Shown: positions 1 to 12,700 of the stretch, in pieces
Layout: every line of letters starts with the position of its first letter
Numbering within the stretch: position 1 is the stretch's first letter
From: Lineus longissimus
Lineage: Eukaryota > Nemertea > Pilidiophora > Heteronemertea > Lineidae
Direction of reading: 5' to 3'
Length of the DNA stretch: 60,000 bases
Assembly (NCBI RefSeq): GCF_910592395.1
Contig: NC_088310.1
Span: forward strand, 4,225,501-4,285,500
The notes under the pieces: generated by a model
Told to the model about the DNA's origin: nothing
Databases searched by the model: none
Seen by the model: the letters and a program-made list of their open reading frames with translations, nothing else
Made by a program: the position numbers and the translations under genes

Positions 1-3000
1 TTTTTTTGGCGAAACGTAACATAATTGCCTAGTGTTTGGTCAGGTTTAAGCATATTTGAACTACACTTATGATGATTTTAAGCAACTTATTGTTTTTATG
101 CATTCAGGCTTTCTCAGTGCTTTCTGCTTTACTGCCTGGTGCAGTTTGGTTTTGTTAAATGTTATAAAAAAGTGCCAGTACATAGTCCTGATATTACTAA
201 ACTTAGTAGGCATATGCATACTACTGGATTTGGAAGCTATTTTGCCATAAGGCCCTTCTCGATGTACTTGACCGGTCACATAGCAAACCGTTTATTGCAT
301 TCGATGAGCATTTCTCAGCCAGTCACATGTGATGCAGGGAGACCCAAGGAAAGGATGAATGCATCTAGTCCAAAAGCCCCACCTTACAGATCATTTTACC
401 CGAATTAGTCCAATCCCGTCCCTTTGCTTGTTGAACAGACTTTTGCCTTCTCAAAGCCTTGTGTGTCGAGATGCTTAAAGGCAGGACTTCTTTGATAGTA
501 GGACTGTAATCTCAAAGCCTTGTGTCTACGACGAACGAGTTTCTTCACGTCTCAAAACCAAGGAAAATTTCTCAACAAGTAATGCAAAGGCTCCAAGGCA
601 GAGAGTAACTATGAAGAAGGGTTTGCGTCTTGATCAAATCCAAGATGACAATGGGGAGGCATCAGTGGATGATCCAGAGAACCAACACTCTGCCTCAGTC
701 GGTGACGTGTCAAATACTGATGTGTTTGGACAAGGATTAGGAGCCAAAGTTGTCTTAAGGGTTCTTGCTGTTTGCCGAGCTCAAAGCAAGTTTTGTCAAG
801 CTCAAAGCTCATCACACTAATTCACTGTGGTTTCTAGCATGGCATCATGTTGGGCCAATGATGAATTACTTGACCTTTTGCTATTAACCCATTCCAAATT
901 GCAAAATGTGACCCGCCATGGCAAAATGAGTCGCATGTCGCTCCTAGCTTGACAGGTTGAGACGGACTGGTTGTTCATTTCACTATTGTCTGCCTTTTGT
1001 GAAATCTGAGTATATCAATTTCTTCTATTATGTCCAGGTGTCATTTTAGGCTCATCTTCTGTGCGACATGCGACTCATTTGGCCGTGGTTGGTCACAAAT
1101 ATTTGAAAAGAATGACAACATTATTTTCAAAATGGTTGACTCTGTATCAATATTTTGAAGTGAAGGGAATGTGAAAGGCCCTTCTTGAAGACGTCAACCT
1201 TCTACCCCTAGTCATGGAATGTCTCAAGATCTCTAGACACCACAACCATACAATTTGATATTTCAATAGCTTCTATGGTTATTAATAGCTTCCAATTGAG
1301 AATAGTTCCAAAACCCAGACAGGAATAGACCCTGATTCTCCTGAATGCTGTTTCGATGGTGACCGTTTCACCCCTCACACCCTGAGGCAGATCTCGCACA
1401 CCAGCAGGAGAGCAGGGCGGTGGCAGTGCTAAAGATCTCAAGGTCGCATCAGAAGTTGTTCGGAAGTGCTGATGACACAACAACACAGGATAAGCTGAAG
1501 TTTCAAAATACCTTTGGATTACTTCTTTCCTGAAAGTAGGATTGTTTGGGGAACTGATCTGGTTGCAATGTTCTCCATCAAATTTTGTTGCTTGAATCAT
1601 TTCGTTCACTCATGGACAGACTTCAAATAAAACCCAAGAGTGGTACTGATTATTAGGCCTTTAAAAAATGCCTGTCAGGTTAACTTTGGTAAGTCAGTTT
1701 TTATTCAATGACGTCCCGTACTAGTCTTGCAGTGGTCGGTCAGAGGAAGCGGCCAATTTTAGTCTTAATCTTGATAATCACTCTGTCATGGTCAATTTGA
1801 CTTGTTGTGGGCTCTCTGGGATCCACATTCTGCATGTTCTAGGTCAGAAAGATTTGTGTATCCTAAGTCAGGCAGGCTTAAACTTGCTGTCGAAGAAAAC
1901 CCTCTTGACTTGACTTTGTCATCTTTGTCTCGATTCACATTCATTTGGTTATTTTGAGCTTCCGAAACTGCAGACCATGGTAAGAATCTTCTAACCTCTT
2001 GAAGCTTGGAACCAGCTTTCCCTTCTTAACTTCTGTTCCAGTATTTGAAGCCCTAGTGTGCAGGCGGGGGCAATCCTGCTAAGATAAATCACATTGCCTG
2101 TATTGAATGTTGTACCACTTTGATAGAAACCTGATAGTTGTCAAGAAATCAGCTTGAAATATTGTTGATGCAATGGTCCATCAGTTCATTTTCGTGTAGC
2201 ACTTTGTTATTCTATTCATGGTACTTTGTCTAGACATAAAATGACATGAAGTGATAATGATACTGAAATATAAATATACATAAATTATCAAAAAAGCCTT
2301 TAAGAGAGGTAAAGTAGCTCAAGAGATGTATCATTTATCGTGGGCCTACATATTTGGCATGTTTGCATGATTAATCTTCATGTACTTGACATTCCCGTGA
2401 AAATTGTTGAGCAAACTTTGGGATGTGCTATATATCACCTCTATGGTGTGTGTTGACGGGTCAAGCATTGTCAAGATGACAATATGAAGCTTAGATTAAT
2501 CACTCAACTAATACCTAGTGTCTGGCTCTAATTTGAGGACATCACATTTTAACAAGTTTTAATCTACGTCAGATAAAAATTATATTGTACTTTGAGTCCA
2601 TCTCCTGGCTTTTGATGTCAATATCCGAGTCATACATCTGTTTCCATTGATGTAAATCTGGTATTTTCTAGTCATGAATAGTCCACAAATCAGTGATAAG
2701 TAGCCTTTTCACCAAGAACTATCTGTGTCGATCTCATTCTTGAAGAATTACTGAACATTAGAATCAGCCTCTGTTAAAATTTCACCATTTGTCAGTGAAG
2801 AGAATGAAATTGAAACAGGTTTGTATTTGTGATGGCTCTCCGTCGCTTTGTTTCTATCTAATCCTTAGGCCTATCTTTTGCAACTTATGTTTTAAAGCCC
2901 TATGGCGTTCGTTCAAAGATTGTAATTGAATTACATAGCACGAAATGGTATAATAATTAGTGGACCCAATTTCTTCCTTGTGCATTGTGAAAATCCTTAT

Positions 3001-4064
3001 GCAACCATTCAAAGCATTGTCTACCTCTCAAAGTTCCTTAAACTCGGTTTTAAAACTCTTGTTTCTTCCTAATATACACAACTTAGTACTACATTCGTCA
3101 AAGAACATCTCTTGCCTAGACACTAAAAATCTCACTTGGACAGTTTGCATATTTGAGAAGGTGTCTTTTTCTTTGAGCTCTATTCAGATTGTGACAAAAG
3201 TGTTCTGTGAAGTGAAAAACAGGTATCTTTCATTCAGTCTGCTGGTCAGTGACCTTGAGCAATCAGTGTTTGGAAGGAAGTGCCAAAGTTCCCTGTGGAA
3301 TGGCTCTGTCTGCGCACAGAGAGAGAGACACACAAGTGCACACAAGCACTTGTTGCTGTACTCCCAGTGCCGACACGTGAATTGTCCCAAGCCACTCAAC
3401 CTTGGAGTTAAACCCGGTGTTGGTCGCGGTTACATAACACCCTCTATTCACGGCCTGTTCACTGGCACAATAGGTTGTTTTGCAACAGGCCTATGGTATT
3501 CCGTGGGCAGCCCTGTTATTCACTGATTCAGCTCAGCTCCCAAAAACCCTGGCTCACAATAGACTGGCTATTGTTGACTGGCAGTGCATGCAAGATCAGG
3601 AAGGCCACACAGTGTGGAGTATTAGTTCAAGCAGAGGCTTGTCTGTAAGGGGTTCCCTTTTACATGTTCACGGTTCCCAGCTGCACATTATGGAAGCTTA
3701 CTAAAGGAATATAACAACTTTCTTGCTAATTTCAACTTTTCAAAATGGAAGTACGGGGCTTTTTGGTGAGTTTTGAAACTTTTGATAAACTTTTTATTGA
3801 TTTACACTGATAAAATCTACAGTTTTCAGGGAGTTCTAAAAGAGTTGTGATCTGTCGATTGAGGTGTGTCTGTGGCCATGTTAGGGTATTGGAATAGGGT
3901 ACACTACCACTATCTGCACATTCAAATGTATATTATCATTTTGATTTTGATTTTTGTTCAAAGTTTGTTTGAAGTGACATTGTTTGAAATTTGAATGTTT
4001 GTGGATTGTATTTTGTTTCTGCTCAAGGTAGTTTAGTATACAAGTCTTTACAGAAATGAATTTT

Positions 4065-4123
4065 CAATCCCCGATCTGAAATGATAGATCTTTGGCACTG
4101 TTTTGGGCCAAGATCGGGGATTG
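4065..4123. repeat. Short perfect inverted repeat
   Basis: The arm CAATCCCCGATCT at 4065-4077 is repeated as its exact reverse complement at 4111-4123, with a 33-nt spacer. This could form a hairpin in DNA or RNA. The match stops at the arm ends and I see no target duplication, so its origin is open. Confidence 0.5.
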
Positions 4124-5347
4124 TCAACGCATTACAATGAATCAATGTGTAGAGGTCTGCCTCCACATAAGTCAGTATCATTATCAAGCACAAGTCACTT
4201 GGAAATGATTCAAATCAAATCAAATTGGCATTGCTATTGCACAACTTTCGATGAGAAAACATCTTCTTGTTGTTTGATTTATGCCTGTGAGATATGGGGA
4301 CAAAACAAGCACTATGTGATTGCCAGAATTATGGATAACGAAATTTAACCTCCCAGCATCTGTTGTTTTACCGTGTTAAAGTATGTAATCTAATGATTCA
4401 AGTCAGATTATATTTTTCTGCACATCTGGGGTAATTTCTTTCATTTACATACTCTTCATGTTGGTTAGGCCTAAATAAGCAGCAGGGTTTGTGGAGGCCC
4501 TTAAAACTAATAAGTTGGTCCTGCCTTTGACACAGACAGCATGATGCAATGAGCCAGCACATGGCAAGCACATCTGGGGTCGAAATATGTTCAAATTGTC
4601 CAACTTTCATAAAAACTTTGTCCAACATTCATAAAATTGACTTCATTCAATAATTTGCAGTATACAAATTAGTGAGTAAAGGCAATGTGGTACATGTACA
4701 TGATTATTGGTATGTGTACAAACCACCAATGTAATGCAAGTTATGAGTGCCCTTATACTTTATGAATTGAGTACTAGTATCACTTGTTATAGTCTGATTG
4801 ATTTTCTGTTCACATTAGGCCTAAAGATTATGTTATTTTGGCAGGCTTCTTGTAGAGACCTAGCCTAAATATAAAAGTTATTGTAAAATTCTTTTGGATA
4901 TCTCTAATGTAGTTCGAGCACTTGTCAGGGGTTGAGATTCTTTTGACTTCCAACTTGTACCGGTAGTTGATTTGCATATCAGTGTCACAGAGGTCAAATA
5001 TTTCTTTATTTGACTGGGCTTGGCCATGGTGCTCAGCGTAGATGTGATGTAGGCCCGAATTGACTCTTCATTGACATGGAATGTTATTTAGAATTGCTAC
5101 AAGTTAGTGCCACTTGACCTGTGGAAAGATCATTTCGAACATCTTGCCTTTCGCTTGCAAGCATATTGGGACTACTCAATCTTTCGTACTAATAACCATT
5201 TCGTTGGCTTCATGGATTTATTTGCAAGTGTAGGTGGAGCTGTGACGGTAATTACTGGTTTTCCATTCTTCTTAATAAGAAAATTTCATGGTTTGTGGAA
5301 ATAAACAAAAGCAGTTTTCTGTATGAGCCTTAGTGCAAGACACCAGC

Positions 5348-5350
<3 letters not shown>

Positions 5351-5380
<30 letters not shown>
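5351..5380. repeat. (GAT)10 microsatellite
   Basis: Ten uninterrupted GAT triplets in non-coding DNA. It is probably a length-variable simple repeat. It could be mistaken for an acidic coding run because it lies inside a short open frame. Confidence 0.9.
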
Positions 5381-5381
<1 letters not shown>

Positions 5382-8300
5382 CTAGACCAAGATGTCAAAG
5401 GCAACATGATCAGTTTCGCTGGTTCTTAGTTTGTGCAGTTTCAAAAAATACTGCATCCCACACTTTGGATCATTGTCCAATTCCGCCTTGGCTGCTTGGC
5501 TTTTCCCATCTATGGTAATATTCCAGATGTTACATATTTCTTAGGGTGTGGATTGGCATAACTTTGACTGGCATAATAAGTTAAAATGGAGTAATTAAGA
5601 GCAAGTTTCAATTAATGGCAGTGCATTTCAATGTCGACTAATTATCCATGTTATCTTTACGAGGAAGATCACATCTCGGGTCACAAAGTGATGAGTGTCC
5701 TTTTAATTTCGTTGGTGTTTTATTCAAGGGCAAAAAAAGCAGATAATTAATTTCACCAAGTAGCTGTTCACTATTTATTCTGCTTTTATGCAGCTTCTCA
5801 AAAGAACTCCAAGGCAACTCGTATCTTTGTCGTTTGTCCTTCTTTACATGTAGCATTTGGTTGTCCTTTGTCTGTCTCTTTCTCAAGGATGTTTAGAGGC
5901 TAAAAACGTTGTAAAGTAAGTTTCCATTCAATTAGCAGGATACCTGCTATTTCTTAGGAATTTCATGTTGGTTTATCAGTATTTGGATTGTGGTGCATTC
6001 CATTATTCTATGTTTAATTTCTTATCAAGGAGTCCCACCTTTCAACAACTCACTTTGGTCAGTGTTTAGTTTAGGAATTAAGGAAGTATGTAGTGTTGAG
6101 AATGGAGACCATGGCCTTGGAATAGTGTGGTCTACAACACAGGCACGCATTGGCCTAAAAGGGTCCATACCAAAGGTAATATTTTCTTGGGAGGATTTTG
6201 ATGGTTTGATTAAGACTTTTGTTGTTAAACTCAACTTGTTGGAGGAAAGGTTGTCCAACTGTTTTGATTTTGATGTCTCGGGGATTGTCTTTGGATTAAA
6301 AGATAAGTTTTATCATATTTTGGGGTAAATCATGATCAATGAAATGTTGCCTTGTGTGATTGTTTTATGATCAAATCCCTTAAATATGGGAAGAGGAAAA
6401 CAAGTGATGAGCTCTGTGCTTAACAGATTCTCATGAACAGAAACTCATCATTGATTGAATTAACATATTTGTGAAACATGCAGACAGAATAAATCAGGCT
6501 TCAAGAGTTGACAGGTGTTTCCTTAGCTGTGTACAGCAAACGTACTGGCTATATTCCTGTTGTTTCATGCCTGTTGAACAAAACAAACTATCACTGGAAT
6601 TGTACGTGCCCTTCCAAGGTTTAGCCTGTACGTATGGCCACAGTCATATACATGTATAGCAGTAAAGAATGGCTTTGAAGTTGTTTCAATGTTCTGATGG
6701 TAAAAAAAAGACTTTTGTGGTGAATAACATAATTGGGTGGACAGGATAGATTGGGTTAGCCAATGTTCACGGAGAACATTTTTGAATGGCTTTTGGCTTT
6801 CCATTCATGAGAAAGTTTTTGGGTATAAATTGGCATCTCCAATTGTCCAGTGCAGCTGAGGTTCCCAGCTGAATGATCATGCCCACATGGCATGTCATGT
6901 CACATGCTGGCCTGTCATTGATGAAAGCTGGTACATATTTCAACACATGATATTCAATAAGCTCTTAATGATATAAATTGTTTATTTCTGGCTCATCATC
7001 TGCGCCAATTAACACATTATCGTTGTCATTATTCAGCTATTGTGTCTTATTGCATAATTGGACATATTGAAAAAAGTATTATTGGGTTCATGAATAGGCC
7101 CACAAGCTGTAACTGCTGGTACTATGCAGATTATAAATAGCCTTGTTGTTGGACATGTTGTGTAGAAATTCATCCTGAAGAAATAAGGAGGTAATGATTG
7201 CTCATCCAGGCTTCAACACAAACTCATGAGGCATTAGCCTGTATTGGGTGTAATGAGGCCCTAAATGAAATGCTTCAAATCAGAATGTCCTTACCATCTG
7301 ATTCCAGGGAAGAAAAACTGTATATGTGGCAGTTCTGTTGGCTACTACTTGCACATGTTTTAAAACTTCTGAGAAATACTTTTACCTATTGCCAAAGGGT
7401 TCCAAACAAATTTACAATGCACATGTTACAACTGTGTATACCTGTCAGCTAATATTGTATCAAGTCTGTCTAATTAAAAGAAACATTTCTTATGAACAAG
7501 AATGTAACTTTAACAAGTCCTTACCAAATAAGTTGAATAGTGAGTTGTTTATGAGAGGTCTGCCGGTTACTCATGGACAAACTCGTGGCTGTCTGCTGGC
7601 CGTTTGTTGACCAGACTGGCTAGTATGTGGCATAGGATTTCTTAAGTATGCGTAACTTCTTAAATCATATTCTTGAATACTTGTTTGAAACAAGTTTGTA
7701 TAATAATACGTGTACATTCTGGGTGTAGAACAGAGCTTTTGAAAATGTATGGAAAGCTATTGCATTATAGGAAAGCTGATTTAGATGTGTGCTGGTGTGG
7801 GTTTATAGGTTCAGGAAAGGGGGTGTTTTTTTGCTGGTGCCCTTAAGCAGCAATTAGACTGTGGTTGCCACAATATGGAGAGTGGTCTCCTGCTTCACAG
7901 AAGTTCTAACACTTGAAATGCACCTCTGCCATTCAGCTTGGGATCATATTTATCACCAGGCCCGTGTGCGGTGTCTCTTAATTGGGGTAAATGTACTTTG
8001 CACAAATACTTAAAGCTGTTATTCAGCCATATCTTATCTTGATATTGTTAGACTTTTATGATAAAATGTATTGAAAAATATTGATAGAAACTTCCATGTA
8101 GGTGATCCAGGTGATCCAGTTGGTGGCTTCAGGCAAGGTGGATTTTTGGATCTGGTTTTACGAACTGGTAGTGATGAATATCTTAGGGCATGGTAATCTT
8201 GCATGAATAGTGCTGATGGACTGAGACAGTAGAGACACCTATTGGCCAATTAAGTGAAACTTAATGTGGCCCACCTGACTCCTGCCTATAGTCTTCCTTT

Positions 8301-8933
8301 AAAATGATGGCAGAGCAGACCAAAAGAAGAGTCAGTGTGTGTTTTAAATTATACATATGGTGTGGTCCCAGAACTGCACACCGGCCTAGTTGATCAAACA
8401 TTCCCTGTTTAGAAATTAATTTGAGGAATAATGGCGGCCTCTCATGATGTGTCCTTTCTGCTGTTTGTTCCCACTTGAGTATTTCAAAGCTCTGTCTGGG
8501 GTACATGTTTACTGAAGATAAAGATCATTGACCCTATTTGGATTGATCAATGAATGTATGAATATATAGAATATAGAATCAATGATGGTTCAAGTTAGTT
8601 AACTCTTTTATGATTCCCTGATTACTCTACCACGTGCTTGTTAAATATTGATTGAGACCAGTTCCGGTACAAGCTTGATAAAAACATCGTCTGAATCAGG
8701 TTTACAAGCCTGAATGATCTGAGCCAAACTCACCAGAGTCTCATGCATATAGCAGTCTCAGGCCTGTTTAGCTCAGTTTAATAGGTGACCTTTAACAAAA
8801 TGTCGAGTAAAACTCTTCCTGCAATACAATCCTTTTCTTTTTACAATCCTTTTAACTCCAGGTTGAAGGTTTCACTTTGATGAACAGCTCAATTCATTTT
8901 TATCTCATGTTGCAACTCAATTTATACTTGCAG

Positions 8934-9078
8934 GACCCCCCAACCGTTTCCGTCCCTCTGCAAGGAGCGGGCAGCGCAGGACTCGGCTTCGGTATCTGCG
9001 GCAATGAGAACGATGGCATTTTTGTCAACAACGTAGACAGCAGTGGCCCAGCACATGACTGTGGACAGATTAAACCTG
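8934..9078 (+). CDS. AHNAK-like gene 1, exon with N-terminal half of PDZ domain
   Basis: The exon is bounded by a TTGCAG acceptor and a CCTG|GTAAGT donor. It is 145 nt long, starts in phase 0, and leaves one base (G) that joins AT at 9733 to give Asp. Its 48 codons carry the PDZ carboxylate-binding loop GLGF, preceded by LQGAGSA, and then the segment DGIFVNNVDSSGPA, which matches the second and third strands of AHNAK/periaxin-type PDZ domains. It ends at QIKP, and the next exon completes it as DDRILSV. In human AHNAK the PDZ likewise starts within about ten residues of the N terminus and is split over small exons before one giant exon. AHNAK/periaxin PDZ domains are known to dimerise and bind partners. 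The initiating ATG is not in this exon, so a further short 5' exon is required. Confidence 0.85.
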
Positions 9079-9732
9079 GTAAGTGTCTGAAGATTGTTTG
9101 CACTGATTCAAGTTGAATCAACTGGGACGGGAATTCCATGATTTCCCCTAGCGGAATAAGTTTGAAACTAAACCCCAAATGATTAAACCACTGCCCCTAT
9201 AGTTGCACGTTGTGATGCCTTATTGACCAGTTGTCCTCCATGCATACTCTGTTCACCACCTTCATAATGGATGTTGGTCTGTGTAGCCACATCCGCCTCC
9301 AGGAGCACTGTACCCATTTTACGAGCAATCGCTTAAGATTGGTCAAATAAAGCCCTGATTTATAGTATTTAAGGGCGAAAAGCAGTCTGTCCCGAAGACT
9401 CAATGCTCCCAAGTACTGTCCACTCGGGCGTTGGCTCCATTAGTTTTACAGCTTGTACCAAGATGGCAGCACCTGCTTGTGTGAATTTTGGACCAGCACT
9501 AATGCAGTTAGAAGAGAGCTTTAAGTATCAGAAAAAGTACACAAACATTCAACCAATGATTTGGAACTCTTTTCCCGTGCACAAGGACTCGTCTGCATTT
9601 GTTCTGGCCCTTTCCTCATTGAGCAGTGAGCGGCAAATTACTTCTGACAGCCATTGCCACACATGCCTTCTCCCTTGCATCATAACCTTGTGTTTTGATC
9701 ATGCTTTAAGACCTTTCTCCATCTCCCTTCAG
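9079..9732 (+). other. Intron within the PDZ domain (gene 1)
   Basis: This is a 654-nt GT-AG intron running from GTAAGT to a pyrimidine-rich tract ending CCCTTCAG. Splicing it out restores one continuous PDZ reading frame (phase 1). A short open frame inside it (9403-9732) resembles no known protein. Confidence 0.85.
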
Positions 9733-12700
9733 ATGACAGAATACTTTCTGTGACAGTTTCAACAAAGAACATCCCGTTAGAAGATGCCTTGACGATCCTT
9801 GGGCACGCGGCGCCATACCCAATCGTTCTTCAAGTAGAGAAAGCAACGCCAGCCTCACAACTGAATTTGACCCCCATAAAAGCAGGAGTGGGTGCAGGCT
9901 CTACGATAAAACATCCATCATTCGAATCTCCATCTTTGGATGGCCCTACCGCAGGCATGGACTTAAAACTCAGACCCCCGAGTTTAGGCGGCAAGTTACA
10001 TGGTGATATTGACACTCCTAAAGGAGGACTAGGATTAAATGGTGATATGAACTCTGGCATTGATGGTGATCTTGATGAACCTGAAATTGGTGCAGTAGAA
10101 GCCCCAGCTGTTGAGTCTGGCATTGGCGGGGGACTTGATTTAAATCTAGGATTAGATCTTGGTGGTGTTGGTGATGCGCTTGGATTAAATGGTAAAGCAG
10201 ACACAGATTTAAATGTAGATGTTGATGTTGGTGATGTTGATATGAACGTGAATGGCCCAGATGTAGACTTGGACGGCAAAGGAGGTATTGGAGGTGGCCT
10301 CGGTTTCGGTGGAAAGGTATCTCCTCCAGATGTAGACTTGGATGGCAAAGGTGGTATTGGAGGTGGCCTCGGTTTCGGTGGAAAGACATCCACTCCAGAT
10401 GTTGACTTTGGTGGCAAAGCAGGACTAGGTGGTGGACTTGGGTTTGGTGGAAATGTGTCTGGTCCAGATGTAGATGCTGGTTTGGATGTGAAAGGTGGAT
10501 TAGGTGGTGACATTGGTGTAGGTGGCGACATCTCCTCTCCTGATGTGGATCTCAAGGGCGGAATAGATGTAGATACCCCTGATGTGGAATTAAGAGCAAA
10601 AGGTCCAAAAGCAAAAGGAGGAATGAAAATCCCCAAATTTGGAAAGAAATCGCCAAAGGCTGATGGAAAAGTGAAAGGACGTCCTAACACATTCACTGCT
10701 GGTGCTGATATCGATGGTGGTGCTTCTCCTCCATCTGGAAGTCTCTCTGCGGCCTATGATGATAGTCTGCCCAGTCTGAAAAGTGATGGCTCACACGATC
10801 ATCCCAAGCACAAAGGTAAGGGTGGTTTCAACTTCAACTTCAAACTGCCCAAATTCCCTAGTTTCGGTGGGAAGCATAAGCATCATCATGATCATGATGA
10901 TGATGATGCTGATGTTGACCTGCGTGGCACATGGCCTGGCAAAAAGAAGAAAGGAAAAGGAAAAATCAAATCGCCTACAGGAACACTTGGCTTTGGCGTG
11001 AGCGGTCCAGATGCTAATCTGGATGGTGATGTCCAAGTGGGTGGCAAGATCGATACTCCTGATGTTGATGTAGATGCCAAAGCTGAACTCCCAGATGCAG
11101 ATGCAAATATCGGTGGTGGTCTTGGATTTGGTGGCAAGCTTGACACCCCTGATGTTGATGTAGATGCCAAGGCTGAATTGCCTGATGCAGATGTGAAGAT
11201 TGGAGGTGGCTTTGGAGGTGGTTTTGGTCTTGGTGGGAAGATTGACACTCCAGATGTTGATGTAGATGCCAATGCTAAGCTACCTGATGCAGATGCAAAT
11301 ATCGGTGGTGGTCTTGGATTTGGTGGCAAAGTTGATTCTCCTGATGTTGATGTAGATGCCAAGGCTGAATTGCCTGATGCAGATGTGAAGATTGGAGGTG
11401 GCTTTGGAGGTGGTTTTGGTCTTGGTGGGAAGATTGACACTCCAGATGTTGATGTAGATGCCAATGCTAAGCTACCTGATGCAGATGCAAATATCGGTGG
11501 TGGTCTTGGATTTGGTGGCAAGCTTGACACCCCTGATGTTGATGTAGATGCCAAGGCTGAATTGCCTGATGCAGATGTGAAGATTGGAGGTGGCTTAGGA
11601 GGCGACCTTGGATTTGGTGGCAAGGTTGACACTCCTGATGTTGATATAGATGTTGATGCTAAACTCCCAGATGCTGATGTGAATATCGGTGGCGGCTTAG
11701 GTAGTTTCGGTTTCGGAGGCAAGGCTGATGTTCCAGATGTTGATGGTGAGATCAAGGTTGATGCTCCAGAAATAGATGTAAATACTCCAAAGGGCAGTTT
11801 CGAGTTTGGAGGAGGAGTTGATGTTGATGGGCCAAGTCTAGGTGGGAAAGCAGACTTACCAGATGCTAATGTAAAAGGAGACATCAATTTCGGAGGCGGG
11901 ATTGGATTGAAGGGTGACACTGATGTTGATGTGAAGGCACCTAAGATCGGCTTTGGGCTCAAGGGCAAGGGTGATCACTCACATTCAGATAGCGACTCTG
12001 ATGATGACCATGACCACAAGGGCAAAGGCAAAGGAGGTTTCAATATCAATATGCCTCACCTCAATATGCCTCATTTCAAAAAGCCACATTTCGGATTTGG
12101 TGGAAAGGGCAAGGGCAAACATGGTGTAGATGCTGATGTTTCCCTTGGTGGAGGAGCAGACCTTCCAGATGTTGATGCTGATGTTCCAGATGTGGATGTA
12201 CATGCCTCACCAGATGCTGATATCAGTATTGGTGGAGGAATAGGTGGAGGAGGCAATGCTGATGCTGACCTGCCTAAAGGCGATGTTGACCTCAAGATTG
12301 GTGGAGAAGTTGATACTCCTGATGTTAAATTAGGAGGCAAAGTCAAAGGAAAAGGTGGATTAGGAAAGAGATTCAGCTTTGGTAAGAAGGACAAGAAGAA
12401 GAAAGATAGGTCAAAGAAGCAAGATGATGACAGTGACTCGGATGATGGCCACAAAAAGGGCAAAGGTGGTTTCAGTTTTGGCTTGAAAAAGCCCAAATTT
12501 GGATTTAGTTTTGGTGGCAGAGGTGACGGAGATGGTGATGTGAAGATCAAAGCTGATGCTCCAGATGTTGACCTCAATGCAGGAGTTGATGGTGATGCCA
12601 AGATTGGAGGTGGCTTTGGTATAGGAGGAGGAATTGATGGTGGTCTCCCTGATGCTGATGGCAAAGTTGGGCTTTCTGTGGATGGCGGGTTGCCTGATGT

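Larger units (their letters stand above)
1..8933. other. Non-coding upstream/intron DNA of gene 1
   Basis: No convincing gene is visible on either strand in this 8.9 kb. The open frames are short, isolated and without recognisable domains. Because the first exon I can support (8934) begins after a splice acceptor inside a PDZ domain, at least part of this stretch must be intron or 5' UTR of gene 1, unless the first exon lies outside the window. Two very short ATG-to-donor candidates of the right phase occur at 1668-1688 and 1977-1979. A (GAT)10 microsatellite (5351-5380) and a 13-bp perfect inverted repeat (4065-4123) are the only other distinct structures I see. Function of the rest is unknown. 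Confidence 0.6.

Noticed and set aside
611-820. Small plus-strand frame of 69 codons with acidic composition
   Set aside because: It lacks recognisable domains or convincing splice sites and sits in non-coding surroundings. It could be an exon but cannot be supported.
5990-6328. Plus-strand frame of 112 codons
   Set aside because: It resembles no family I know, and random frames of this length are expected in 9 kb.
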